Source of the DNA: Flavivirga eckloniae | GTDB lineage: Bacteria > Bacteroidota > Bacteroidia > Flavobacteriales > Flavobacteriaceae | Length of the DNA: 64,000 nt | Direction: 5' to 3' | Assembly (NCBI RefSeq): GCF_002886045.1 | Contig: NZ_CP025791.1 | Location: 2,557,001-2,621,000 of the forward strand | Shown: positions 18,459-28,500 of the stretch, piece after piece | How positions within the stretch are numbered: position 1 is the stretch's first letter | How the letters are laid out: every line of letters begins with the position of its first letter | Position numbers and translations under genes: made by a program | Notes under the pieces: generated by a model | Told to the model about the DNA's origin: nothing | The model's database searches: none | The model's input: the letters and a program-made list of their open reading frames with translations, nothing else

Positions 18459-20294
18459 ATGAAAAAAGCACATTCGTTTCACATTCCTGTAATGGGTATT
18501 GGTTTTACAATAGATACACCATTAAAAGTGGCCCAGTACGGGATGGATTCTGTAATTTCTTTGGTAGATGATATTTTACTAGAGAAATTAAGAAAAATGT
18601 ACAGTGAGAAATTTGAAATTCCTTATAAAGAAATCACAGATAAGATAGATGATTTTAGAGCAAAAAGAATCACATCCTATTTAAACTTAATAAGCGATTT
18701 AACCGATAAAAAATTTGAATTATTAAAGAATGTAACTGCTGAAAAAAGCGACGAACTTCGTAATTATATTAATATGCTACCAGATAGCTCTAAGATTAAG
18801 GACGAATTTAAGAAGCTTACCTCCAAGGAATTTAACTTTTCTGAAGTTAAAAAATGGGCCGTTAAAAATTTGGTTAAGGGTAGTATTGATGTTAACATTA
18901 TGACCAAAGTTGATAAGGATAACTATATTAAAAATGAAAAGTTACCTATTGAATACAACGATGCACATGCCGCTTTAAGAGGTTTTGTAAATAGTAAGTT
19001 AAACTCTTCTGTGGTACTTTCTGCAGGAATGAACCCCAGATTATATAGCTATATGGGGCAGTTTGATGATTTTTTCCCCAAGGCAGATGGTAGCTTTAAC
19101 AAAAGAATTATCTTAAAAGTAAGCGATTACAAATCGGCATTGATTCAAGGTAAGTTTTTGGCGAAAAAGGGTCTATGGGTTTCAGAATATAGAATCGAGT
19201 CCGGGTTAAATTGCGGCGGTCATGCTTTTGCTACCAATGGGTATCTTTTAGGACCAGTTTTAGCAGAATTTAAAGAAAAACGAGAAGAATTAAGAAGCTC
19301 AATTGAAGAACAGTTAAATAAAGAATTAACCAATCAAGGACGTACAATTTCCGAAACACCATTAACTATAAAAATTACGGCACAAGGCGGGGTTGGTACA
19401 CAAGAAGAACACGAGTTTTTAATAGACCAATATCAATTAGACTCTGTTGGTTGGGGAACTCCCTTTTTGTTAGTTCCAGAGGCGACGACTGTGGATGAAA
19501 AAACATTAGACAAGCTAACTAAAGCCAAAGAAAAGGACTTGTACCTAAGCGATATTTCACCATTAGGAATTCCATTTAATAACCTTAGAGATAATACTAA
19601 AGATATAGAAAAGGAGACGAATATTAATAACGGAAGACCCGGTAGTGCGTGCCCTAAGAAGTTTGTGGCTTTAAATAAAGAATTTAAAGAAAAAGGAATG
19701 TGTACTGCTTCCAGAAAGTATCAACATTTAAAAATAAAAGAGTTAGATAAACAAGGACTATCGTTAGAAGAGTATCAGGTTGAATTTAATAAAATAATAG
19801 AAAAATCCTGTACCTGTGTAGGGCTGGGAACCTCTGCGTTATTAGCATACGGTTTAGATACGAAAGTAGAAGGAAAAGGTGTGTCTGTTTGCCCGGGACC
19901 TAATATGGCTTATTATTCCGATGTTATGAGTTTGGCTAATATTACAGACCATATTTACGGTAGGGATAATATGATTTCCAGAGATGATAGACCAAATTTC
20001 TTTATTAAAGAATTACATATCTACATTGACTATTTAAAGAACAAATTGGAAGAGTTAAAAAAGTCGGTAACAAAAAAAGAAGAAAAGTATTTATTGACTT
20101 TTACGAATAATATGAAAGAGGGTATTTCTTATTATAAAAATATGTTTTGTGAGTTAAAGCATACTTTCGAGGATATTAAAGAAGTAGTAATGAATGAATT
20201 AGATAAAAGCGAAGTGACGTTAAGTTTAATTAAGGTTGAAATTGAAAATTTATCAATGAAAAACCAACAGATTGCTGCTGGCTGCCATATTTAG
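18459..20294 (+). CDS. Conserved-looking Cys-rich TIM-barrel-like protein, function unknown
   Basis: About 611 residues from ATG 18459 (MKKAHSFHIPVMGIGFTIDT); longer starts at 18354 and 18450 exist. The sequence reads like an FMN/TIM-barrel oxidoreductase. It has an N-terminal VMGIGFTIDTPLKVAQYGMDS strand-helix, ESGLNCGGHAFATNG, a late barrel strand KITAQGGVGTQEEHEF, then DSVGWGTPFLLVPEAT. Cysteines cluster in GRPGSACPKKF, KGMCTASRKYQ, KSCTCVGLGTS and SVCPGPNM, suggesting an Fe-S cluster. The C-terminal ~100 residues are helical/coiled coil. Nitronate monooxygenase- or glutamate-synthase-like barrels are the nearest pattern, but no family is firmly recognised. It lies between divergent ppc and the nadAB operon. 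Confidence 0.7.
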   Translation: MKKAHSFHIPVMGIGFTIDTPLKVAQYGMDSVISLVDDILLEKLRKMYSEKFEIPYKEITDKIDDFRAKRITSYLNLISDLTDKKFELLKNVTAEKSDELRNYINMLPDSSKIKDEFKKLTSKEFNFSEVKKWAVKNLVKGSIDVNIMTKVDKDNYIKNEKLPIEYNDAHAALRGFVNSKLNSSVVLSAGMNPRLYSYMGQFDDFFPKADGSFNKRIILKVSDYKSALIQGKFLAKKGLWVSEYRIESGLNCGGHAFATNGYLLGPVLAEFKEKREELRSSIEEQLNKELTNQGRTISETPLTIKITAQGGVGTQEEHEFLIDQYQLDSVGWGTPFLLVPEATTVDEKTLDKLTKAKEKDLYLSDISPLGIPFNNLRDNTKDIEKETNINNGRPGSACPKKFVALNKEFKEKGMCTASRKYQHLKIKELDKQGLSLEEYQVEFNKIIEKSCTCVGLGTSALLAYGLDTKVEGKGVSVCPGPNMAYYSDVMSLANITDHIYGRDNMISRDDRPNFFIKELHIYIDYLKNKLEELKKSVTKKEEKYLLTFTNNMKEGISYYKNMFCELKHTFEDIKEVVMNELDKSEVTLSLIKVEIENLSMKNQQIAAGCHI

Positions 20295-20452
20295 ATATAA
20301 TTTCAATCTATTTTTTGCAAAATATTACAGGGTTTATTTGAGTTAAACACTTCTTTCCAGAGGTTTTTTTAAAGATGCTTAATTTCTTCATAAATTTTGA
20401 TGTCTTGTGATTTTCAATACAATATTAATTAAGATATTTGCAGAAATAAAGA

Positions 20453-20584
20453 TGAGACTGTCTCAAAAGTCGTTGTAAATTACTTTGTCAGGTTGCGCCT
20501 GTCGAAACCTATATTGATTATCAGTAACATAAATTTATTTCGACAAATTCAATATGACATTAAACGTACCTTTTAGACACTCTC
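20453..20584. repeat. Dispersed repeat with GAGACTGTCTCAAAAG / CTTTTAGACACTCTC ends
   Basis: About 130 bases bounded by terminal inverted repeats related to those of 4441-4548. The interior is different: AATTTATTTCGACA and a TGTCGAAACC block that are partly complementary. It abuts the nadA start region, so it probably carries or displaces the nadA promoter. Confidence 0.6.
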
Positions 20585-20602
20585 ATGCTGAAGCTTAGTA
20601 AC

Positions 20603-21529
20603 ATGGATTTAGTAGAAGAAATAAAACGCCTTAAAAAAGAAAAGAATGCTGTAATTCTAGCACATTATTATCAAATTGCAGAAATACAGGATATAGCGGA
20701 TTATGTTGGAGATAGTTTGGGTTTATCACAAAAAGCAGCCGAAACAGATGCTGATGTTATTGTATTCGCAGGGGTTCATTTTATGGCAGAAACAGCCAAG
20801 ATATTAAATCCAACAAAAACAGTTGTATTACCCGATTTAAATGCAGGATGCTCGTTGGCAGACTCTTGTCCGCCAGATAGTTTTGAAGCATTTACAAAAC
20901 AACATCCAGATCATGTTGTTATTACCTATGTAAACTGTTCGGCAGAAATTAAGGCTTTAAGCGATATTGTATGTACCTCTTCCAATGCGTTGAAGATTGT
21001 AGAGTCCGTACCAAAAGATACACCCATAATTTTTGCACCAGATAAAAATCTCGGTAAGTACGTTATAAAAGAAACCGGAAGAGATATGTTACTTTGGGAC
21101 GGTAGTTGCATAGTACATGAGGCTTTTTCGATGGATAAATTAATTGAACTACATAAAAAATATCCAGACTATAAAATTATAGCGCATCCAGAATCCGAAG
21201 AACATATTTTAAATACGGCAACTTATGTGGGCTCTACTTCGGGGATGATAAATTATGTAAAAGAACATCAGGAAGAAAAATTTATAGTAGCTACAGAAGC
21301 AGGTATTTTGCACAAAATGCAACAAGAAATGCCAAATACAGAACTTGTTCCTGCCCCAGCTGTAGAAGATAATACTTGTGCATGCAGCGAGTGTCATTTC
21401 ATGAAAATGAATACCATGCAAAAACTTTATGATTGCTTGTTAAATGAATCACCACAAATAGAAGTGCCCGAGCCTATTAGAAAAAAGGCATTATTACCTA
21501 TAGAGCGCATGTTGGAATTATCTAAATAA
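20603..21529 (+). CDS. nadA: Quinolinate synthase
   Basis: 308 residues from ATG 20603 ([23 protein letters not shown]); an earlier ATG at 20585 lies at the very edge of a repeat. NadA condenses iminoaspartate with dihydroxyacetone phosphate to quinolinate, using a [4Fe-4S] cluster. Family blocks are [54 protein letters not shown] and HPESEEH. The conserved C-terminal Cys pair is in [12 protein letters not shown]. It is 2 bases upstream of nadB, forming a de novo NAD operon; nadC is not in the window. Confidence 0.96.
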   Translation: MDLVEEIKRLKKEKNAVILAHYYQIAEIQDIADYVGDSLGLSQKAAETDADVIVFAGVHFMAETAKILNPTKTVVLPDLNAGCSLADSCPPDSFEAFTKQHPDHVVITYVNCSAEIKALSDIVCTSSNALKIVESVPKDTPIIFAPDKNLGKYVIKETGRDMLLWDGSCIVHEAFSMDKLIELHKKYPDYKIIAHPESEEHILNTATYVGSTSGMINYVKEHQEEKFIVATEAGILHKMQQEMPNTELVPAPAVEDNTCACSECHFMKMNTMQKLYDCLLNESPQIEVPEPIRKKALLPIERMLELSK

Positions 21530-21531
21530 AA

Positions 21532-23091
21532 ATGGTTAATACAGATTATTTAGTTATTGGCTCTGGAATAGCAGGTTTAACCTTTTCGGTTAAAATTGCA
21601 GAAAAATTCCCAGACAGAAAGGTTATTGTAGTTACTAAGGCTAACGAAGACGAATCCAATACTAAATATGCTCAGGGTGGTGTTGCCGTGGTTTTAGATA
21701 AGGAAAAAGATTCCTTTAAAAAACATATTAAAGACACTTTAATAGCTGGTGATGGTTTGTGCAAGGAAGATGTGGTTAAGCTAGTTATAAAAGAAGGTCC
21801 CAAACGACTTAAGGAACTCTTGCTTTGGGGAGCAAACTTTGATGTAAACGATAGCGGCAAATTCGATTTAGGAAAAGAAGGTGGCCATTCGGAATATCGT
21901 GTGGTTCATCATAAAGATATTACCGGGTACGAGATAGAACGTGCACTGTTAGCGCGGGTACATCAATTACCAAATATTACTATTCTATCCCATCATTTTG
22001 CGATAGATTTAGTAACCAATCACCATTTAAAGAATTACGAATCTGAAACGCTATCATGTTTCGGGGCTTATATATTCAATCAGAATACAGGCGAAATTTT
22101 TACCATAAAAGCGAATAATACATTACTTGCCACTGGTGGTATTGGATGTGTTTACGGACATACAACAAATCCGGTAATAGCAACTGGTGATGGGATTGCC
22201 ATGGCCTATAGAGCCAAAGCGCGAATTAAAGATATGGAGTTTGTACAGTTTCATCCAACGGCTTTATATGAAGAACAAGGCGAATCTGCGTTCTTGATTT
22301 CAGAAGCAGTTAGAGGTTTTGGAGCACATCTTCGAAATAAAAAGGGGCATCGTTTTATGCCCGATTATGATGAACGTGCAGAATTGGCTTCCAGAGATAT
22401 CGTGTCGCAAAGTATTGACAGTGAATTAAAAAAATCTGGAGAGCCTCACGTTTATTTAGATTGTACGCATTTAGATATTGAAGCGTTTAAAAACCACTTT
22501 CCAAATATTTATAATAAGTGTTTAGAACGCCATATAAACATTGAAACAGATTGGATTCCTGTAGTTCCGGCTTCTCATTATTTATGCGGAGGCATTAAGG
22601 TGAATAAAAAAGGAAAAACAACCATTAATAATTTATTTGCCTGTGGCGAATGCACAAGAACAGGTTTGCATGGTGCTAACAGATTGGCTTCAAATTCATT
22701 ATTAGAAGCTTTGGTTTATGCGCATAATGTTTATAAATATCATAGTAAGCGCGAAAGCGAGCCGACAGATGTTATAATTCCTGATTGGAATGATGAAGGC
22801 ACAACGATACCCGAAGAACATATCTTAATCCAACATAACCTGAAGCAATTGCAAGCCTTAATGCGAAATTATGTGGGGATTGTTAGAAGTAACAAACGGT
22901 TAAAAAGAGCCATTAAGCATTTAGATTTAATTTATCATGAAGTTGAAGAGCTATATAAAGAATCTAAAATAACCACATCTCTTTGTGAATTAAGAAATAT
23001 GATTAATGTATCCCACTTAATTATTAGACAATCTTTAGATAGAAAAGAGAACAAAGGTGGGTACTATAATGTTGATAATGTAAAAAAATAA
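21532..23091 (+). CDS. nadB: L-aspartate oxidase
   Basis: 519 residues, a full-length FAD enzyme that oxidises aspartate to iminoaspartate for NadA. It shows the dinucleotide motif VIGSGIAGLTFSV (~7-19), KYAQGGVAVVL, the active-site blocks VQFHPTALYE and ISEAVRGFGAHL, and DCTHLD. The C-terminal FAD contact is FACGECTRTGLHGANRLASNSLLEALVYA. The start codon follows the nadA stop by two bases. A short terminator overlaps its end. Confidence 0.97.
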   Translation: MVNTDYLVIGSGIAGLTFSVKIAEKFPDRKVIVVTKANEDESNTKYAQGGVAVVLDKEKDSFKKHIKDTLIAGDGLCKEDVVKLVIKEGPKRLKELLLWGANFDVNDSGKFDLGKEGGHSEYRVVHHKDITGYEIERALLARVHQLPNITILSHHFAIDLVTNHHLKNYESETLSCFGAYIFNQNTGEIFTIKANNTLLATGGIGCVYGHTTNPVIATGDGIAMAYRAKARIKDMEFVQFHPTALYEEQGESAFLISEAVRGFGAHLRNKKGHRFMPDYDERAELASRDIVSQSIDSELKKSGEPHVYLDCTHLDIEAFKNHFPNIYNKCLERHINIETDWIPVVPASHYLCGGIKVNKKGKTTINNLFACGECTRTGLHGANRLASNSLLEALVYAHNVYKYHSKRESEPTDVIIPDWNDEGTTIPEEHILIQHNLKQLQALMRNYVGIVRSNKRLKRAIKHLDLIYHEVEELYKESKITTSLCELRNMINVSHLIIRQSLDRKENKGGYYNVDNVKK

Positions 23092-23119
23092 CGAGACCCA
23101 TCTTGCAATGCATCTCGTT
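23090..23119 (+). terminator. Terminator of nadAB
   Basis: AACGAGA (23090-23096) pairs with TCTCGTT (23113-23119), starting in the nadB stop codon. Confidence 0.6.
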
Positions 23120-23176
23120 TAAAATAATTAGGGAGTAAGAGTAGTTGTAATATGTTACTTTTTTACTGAACAAGTG

Positions 23177-23278
23177 CTATTTCTCCATTTGAAATTCATC
23201 AAATACCTCGCCCGTAAAAGAATTGATATCTTTAAATTTTAGTTTTTTACCTTCAATTATGGTAAAAGGACTCAATTT
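23177..23278 (-). pseudogene. Remnant of a phosphoesterase C-terminus (decayed left locus)
   Basis: On the minus strand an open stretch between two stops encodes a peptide beginning LSPFTIIEGKKLKFKD and ending in FDEFQMEK before TAG. It resembles the end of the phosphoesterase at 32745-33935 (ALLIENGKYFKLSDKGDKFELDFNN) and has no start codon. Its position relative to the TIG/DNRLRE remnant and the conserved spacer (GCTGACTAACTCAAA at 23302 and 34054) matches the order in the right-hand locus. The similarity is short, so the assignment is tentative. Confidence 0.4.
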
Positions 23279-23345
23279 TTACATGATATTTGAGCCCTTT
23301 TTGCTGACTAACTCAAAATAACTAACTCAATTATTTTGTGATTAC

Positions 23346-23424
23346 CTATTTATAAGAAACAATCAATTGTGCCGCATTATCTGATCCGCCAAATATTTAC
23401 GGCTTCACGACCTCCAGAACTTTA
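23346..23424 (-). pseudogene. Remnant of a TIG/DNRLRE surface protein C-terminus
   Basis: Minus-strand translation gives SSGGREAVN, then a one-base frame change, then FGGSDNAAQLIVSYK and stop. This matches the end of the intact protein at 34087-35556 (TSIGREAEGF...TPELTLTYDQ) and the typical closing strand of DNRLRE domains. A stop codon lies three codons upstream of the GREA block (two before SGG), so it is not translated. It shows that the left locus once carried this gene. Confidence 0.65.
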
Positions 23425-23473
23425 AGTAATGACAATACTTACAATATTAAATGTTCTCACGAATCTTTTTTGA

Positions 23474-23986
23474 TCAAGTCATAAAGAAAGAAAGTTTAAA
23501 AATGAAAGCAGGTTTATAACTGGCACCATTTAATTGTGATGCGGTATTTCCACCTTCTTCTTCTTTGGTAACAGTATTAAACTTTGGTCTGTCTCCTTTA
23601 AAAGAACCTGTAGGAGTTGTTACGGTAGCAATAAAAGAAAATTCAGAATCTAAGGTTAAATCTCCTTCTGTTAAATTAAAGGCATCTAATAACATGGGTA
23701 ATGTAATTACCAAATTAGCGGGAAAACTAGTAAGTGAAACAAGATTATTCACTGTAACTCCTTCATAGGTTACAGATAAATCATAACTAATAGTATTACC
23801 ATTAGTATCTAGAATTGTTTCATTAATTTCTACACGATCTAGATCTAAAATATTGAAGCTTAAGGTTGGTGTTTTAGCAAACTCTACAAATCCTCCTCTT
23901 ATGGTTAAATTATCGAATATATTATCTTGATTTTCTTGGCAAGACAAACCTAATAATATGAATATACTTAGAATTATTTTTTTCAT
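23474..23986 (-). CDS. Small surface lipoprotein, apparently truncated
   Basis: 170 residues with a lipobox (LGLSC, Cys16), so lipid-anchored. It aligns along its whole length with the first ~170 residues of the 399-residue lipoprotein at 35631-36830: both have GGFV.F...PTLSFN.L, FPANLVITLPML..AFN.TE.DL, F..D.P.FNT and EGG.T.SQL. The paralogue then continues with a ~225-residue C-terminal domain that is missing here; this protein stops at FKLSFFMT just where the paralogue has FNFSFIIPPPKK. Beyond the stop lies the TIG/DNRLRE remnant, so a deletion removing the second half and the next gene is likely. It lies downstream of SusD in the same operon. Confidence 0.75.
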   Translation of the reverse strand: MKKIILSIFILLGLSCQENQDNIFDNLTIRGGFVEFAKTPTLSFNILDLDRVEINETILDTNGNTISYDLSVTYEGVTVNNLVSLTSFPANLVITLPMLLDAFNLTEGDLTLDSEFSFIATVTTPTGSFKGDRPKFNTVTKEEEGGNTASQLNGASYKPAFIFKLSFFMT

Positions 23987-24003
23987 AATTATATATTTTT
24001 AAA

Positions 24004-25563
24004 TTATTTTAGGAAACCTGCAGGGAAGGTGTCCCAAAACACTTGAGTTGTTGTTAATTGTTGTGTCAAAGAAGAATTTCTTTCCACGGCAAATTCTGGT
24101 AAAGAAAAGGTCCTTGGAAATGGTATCGATTGGTTAAAAACAGGTGTTTGTAAATTCGATGGAAGACCAGTTCTTCTATACCCGTTATAGGCTTCCACAG
24201 AATTACCGAACGCAGCTAAATAATATTCTCTCATTACAATATCTAAGCGATCTTCGTCATTGGAAGCCGAAGCGTATTCTACTAAAACTTCGTCTACATA
24301 TGCATCAACATTATCTTGTGTAGCTGCGAAACTGGAAGATGCGGCTGTTGAATCAAAATTTAATACTTTGTTCATAGATTCCCGTATTCCTGCTTCTAAA
24401 AGAAGTACTGCTTCTCCATTAGCATTAAGCCTTAAAACTGCTTCTGCTTTTAAGAAATTTATAAAAGAAGAAAGAAGTATAGGGGTTATTCCAGCGCCAT
24501 CTATATGAGGGCTATCAGCAGTCGTCACGGCATTGTCTTCATCAAAAGTACCGCCCCCAGGGTATAAACCATAGACGGCTTTAAGAAAACGATCACTTGG
24601 AAAACCACTATCATCTCCATGGTCTCTGCCCCAATAAGAATCCCCTATATAGCAAAAATCAAAAGAGGAATCACCTGTACAGTCTAAAACGGGATCTGTA
24701 TTAGTTTGTCTGTATATATAATAACGTAATCGTGGATCTTGAATATTCTTGGAATCTTTTAATAATGACATAAAATAGTTTCCCATATATTGCCTAAATC
24801 CACGACCTCTGTACGCGCGTCTAAAATACGGATGTCTACTATCTTCAGGACTTGTTGCTGTAGAATACCGAAATTGAAAATCATCCGCTATACTGCTAAT
24901 CAAATTATCATCGGCTATTAAGGTATTTATTCCTGCAGTATCATCAGTATTTATATACATCTTTAACTTCAGGCTATTCGCTAATTTTATCCATTTACTA
25001 GCGTCACCATCATAAAATAAGTCTGTTTGTGGTGCTATTGTAGCAGTATTAAAATCTAAGATTGCGGCATCTATTTGGGTCAACATTGCAGCATAAATAG
25101 TAACATCATCATCTATTGACGGATTCAATATGTTAGCATCATTGGCTTCAGAATAGGGAATATCTCCTAAGTAATCTACTAATGTAGTCATACTATAAGC
25201 ATGCAACATTCTAGCAATTCCTCTGTGAAAGATAAAATTATCATTATTTTCTGCTATACCTTCAATAATCTTTAGGTTTTCTCTTATTAAATATGTTCGA
25301 GTCCATTCATTTCCTATTCTATTAAAAGCGATACTAGTATAGGTTTGTGCCATTCCTTCGTAACGCATAACGTCATCTGTATTTACACCAAAAAAGTTTA
25401 TCGCCTCAGCGAACGTTATTTGTATTTCATTCAAAATGAAATTCGCATCTGCTACGTTGGGTGTCAGCTCATTAGGGTTTTCTTGTAATTGTAATTCTGT
25501 TATTTCGCAAGACGAGAAGCTTACACTAAACAAAATGCAAATAAGTATATTTATTTTTTTCAT
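24004..25563 (-). CDS. SusD/RagB-family outer-membrane lipoprotein (left locus)
   Basis: 519 residues with signal peptide and lipobox (FSSC, Cys19). SusD-like proteins sit on the cell surface as a lid over their SusC channel and capture substrate. Family features are the TPR-like helical N-terminal part (FHRGIARMLHAYSMTTLVDYLGDIPYSEA), YDGDASKWIKLANSLKLKMYIN, and a C-terminal EAYNGYRRTGLPSNLQ block. The protein aligns throughout with the SusD at 36850-38412, including the PAGFLK/PAGALK end, so they are duplicates. It is 16 bases downstream of its SusC. Confidence 0.93.
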   Translation of the reverse strand: MKKINILICILFSVSFSSCEITELQLQENPNELTPNVADANFILNEIQITFAEAINFFGVNTDDVMRYEGMAQTYTSIAFNRIGNEWTRTYLIRENLKIIEGIAENNDNFIFHRGIARMLHAYSMTTLVDYLGDIPYSEANDANILNPSIDDDVTIYAAMLTQIDAAILDFNTATIAPQTDLFYDGDASKWIKLANSLKLKMYINTDDTAGINTLIADDNLISSIADDFQFRYSTATSPEDSRHPYFRRAYRGRGFRQYMGNYFMSLLKDSKNIQDPRLRYYIYRQTNTDPVLDCTGDSSFDFCYIGDSYWGRDHGDDSGFPSDRFLKAVYGLYPGGGTFDEDNAVTTADSPHIDGAGITPILLSSFINFLKAEAVLRLNANGEAVLLLEAGIRESMNKVLNFDSTAASSSFAATQDNVDAYVDEVLVEYASASNDEDRLDIVMREYYLAAFGNSVEAYNGYRRTGLPSNLQTPVFNQSIPFPRTFSLPEFAVERNSSLTQQLTTTQVFWDTFPAGFLK

Positions 25564-25579
25564 TAGTATTATTTTTTAA

Positions 25580-28500
25580 TTAAAAGGAAACGTTAATTCC
25601 TATGGCATATCTTTTTGTAGATGGTACCACCGTACTTGCCTTATCAACTTCAGGGTCTAAATTGGCATACTTAGGATAGTTTGGTGCTATAAAAAAGAGA
25701 TTTCTTCCACTAAGGGTAATTGCCAAATTATCAAACGGTAAGTTGTTTTTTCGTCCGTTTATATTATAGGATAAGGCTACTTCCCGTATCCTAAATACCG
25801 AAGCATCGAAAACGTAATTATCTCTTGCATCATAATAATTACCAGATGCTGTTCTATTTCCATTTTGCTGAATGGTATTGGGAATAGGCTGTCCATTAGC
25901 GTCCAAAAACGGTAGTCCTGTACTTCTATCACCATATACGCCGGGAATAATAAAACTGCCATCTCTATTTTCGGAACCTCTTAGTACCCCATTTTCTACT
26001 AATTCACTAAAAGTATCAGATAAGTTATCGCCTCCATGTGTATATTCAAACTGCGTAGAAAGGGTAAAATTTCTATAGCTAAATGAATTAATGGTTGCAA
26101 GTCTCCAATCTGGTGTTGGGTCACCTACAATTTTATCAGGTAGTCCAACTTGATTACTAGAAAGAATCTCACCATTATTGGGGTCTATTAAAAAGTTGCC
26201 TTCACTATCTTTAGCGGCATAATTTGTTTGTATAACACCAAATGCTTCTCCTTCAATAGCAAATCTGCTTCTACCTAAAGCAAAAGGACCACTGCTTAGT
26301 TCCACCACAGTGGATTCGTACGCTGTGAAAACATTCGTTAAATTCCAATTAAAGTTTTCGCTTTTAAAAATGTCGACCCCCAGATTTAGCTCGACCCCAT
26401 CAGTATCTACTCTTCCTATATTGATTGAAGTTGCTCCAAAACCAGTTGAAGTATCTAATCTACGATTTACAATTTGGTCTTTAGAAACACGCTTAAAAAC
26501 AGATGCATCTAAACTTACTCGGTTGTTAAATAGTTTACTTTCTATACCCACTTCGAATTCTTTGTGTAATTCAGCTTTTAAATTAGGATTTGCTAAGTCG
26601 CGAGGTACTGTGCTAGCTCTAATTGAACCATCTTCAGTAACAAAACGGTTTGAGTCAGATTCCAAAGTTTGTCTTGTATTAAAACGACTTGGAAATCCTG
26701 CAGATGTCGCATATGCTGCTCTTACCTTTAAATAATTCACCGTTTTAGAATCAAAATTGAAAGCTGAAGTTGGTAAAAATGAAACTGAGGCTCCAGGGTA
26801 AAATATAGACTGATTTTCTTTTTCTAAGGTAGAACTCCAATCATTTCGTCCAGAAAGAGACAAAAACAAATAACGATCATAATTAAATTCTAAAGCTGCA
26901 AATACACCCAATAGATTTTCTCTAGCTCTAGTAGCGTTTGCTGTTTGTGTATCAAAATTATTTGGGCGGAAAAAACCAAATACAACTTGATCTCCAGATC
27001 GACTGGAATTACTCTTAACGTTTGTTGTTTTTGAGTTAAGCCCTAGCTGACTATCAAAGCCTATTTTATCAGATAATTTATAGTTTGTATTTAAAATTAG
27101 TGATTGATCAATGATTTCTGATTTGTTATAGCTTAAACTTAGAAAACCAGTTCTAGCAATATCTCCTCCTTTATTTCTAAAATCAAATCCATCAGAACCA
27201 TTGTTGTCAATCCCTATACGATAGTTTAAACTCCAATGGTTATTAATATCATACTTTGTATTTATAGTTGTAAACAACCTTGTTACATCATCATTAGACC
27301 CTGTGTTATTGATGGTCCAAAGTGGATGTTCCTCAGAGTTAAAATATACATTTGCCCCTGTTATTGGGTCTTGATACGGTAAGTTAAACAAATCTAAATT
27401 TCTAGGTAAATATAGTAGCGTAGAAAAAAGTGTCAAGCCACTTTGAGAATTTCGTTTTCTAGTGGTATAATTAAATGTAGCTGATATATTTAATTTATCA
27501 GTTATTTGGGCGGACCCTCCTATAGCCAAATTAAATCGTTTTAGATCGTTTTTACCAATAATACCAGTTTCATCGGTATACCCAGCAGATAGGTTAAATG
27601 CTGTTTTTTCTTGTGATGAATTGAAGTTTAAAGCAGTGATCTTACCTATACCCGTATCAAAAAAATCTTTTACGTTATTAGGAGTAGCTTCATACGGAAT
27701 TTCAACACCTGCAAACTCCGGAAACGAAGGGTTATTTGCATAAGGGTGTGGTATAAAATCAAGTTCAGAAAAAGCGGCTCCCCAACTCACTATATCACCG
27801 CCACTAAAAGCATTATCTCTACCTTGACCATAAGTGTTTTGGTAATCAGGAAGGCTAGCAACTTCATTGGTATAAACCGTTTGCGAAAAATTAATCGATA
27901 TCTTTTTTTCACCTATACTAGAACTGCCACTTTTAGTGGTGATTAAGATAACCCCGTTTCTACCTTCACTACCGTATAATATAGAAGCATTTAATCCTTT
28001 TAAAACACTTATATTTTTAATATTGTTGGGGTTAATATCTATCAAATTTCCACTAAAAGGAACATTATCTACAACAAGTAATGGTTCATTATTACCTGTG
28101 ATGGATAAGTTTCCTCTTACACGTATATTAGCTTGATCTCCTGTGCTACCACTTTCTACAAAAATCTGTACTCCTGCAACTTTACCTTGTAACGATCTGG
28201 AAACATCAGATTCTGCTTTATTTTCTACTTCTGTTCCCTCAAGTGTGGTAACAGCGTATCCCAGCGCTTTTTTCTCTTTTCTAATACCTTGAGCGGTTAC
28301 TATGATTTCATCTAATTTACCTACAATTACTTTTAAAGTAACATCAATAGTTTGAGAAGCCTCAGTAACTATTATTTCTTGAGTTGTATAACCAAGAAAA
28401 GAAAATTCTAAAACATCGCCAGTATCAGCGCTTATTTGATAATTACCATCAAAATCGGTGGCGGCTCCAGTGGTCGTTCCTTTTATTAAAATGCTTACAC

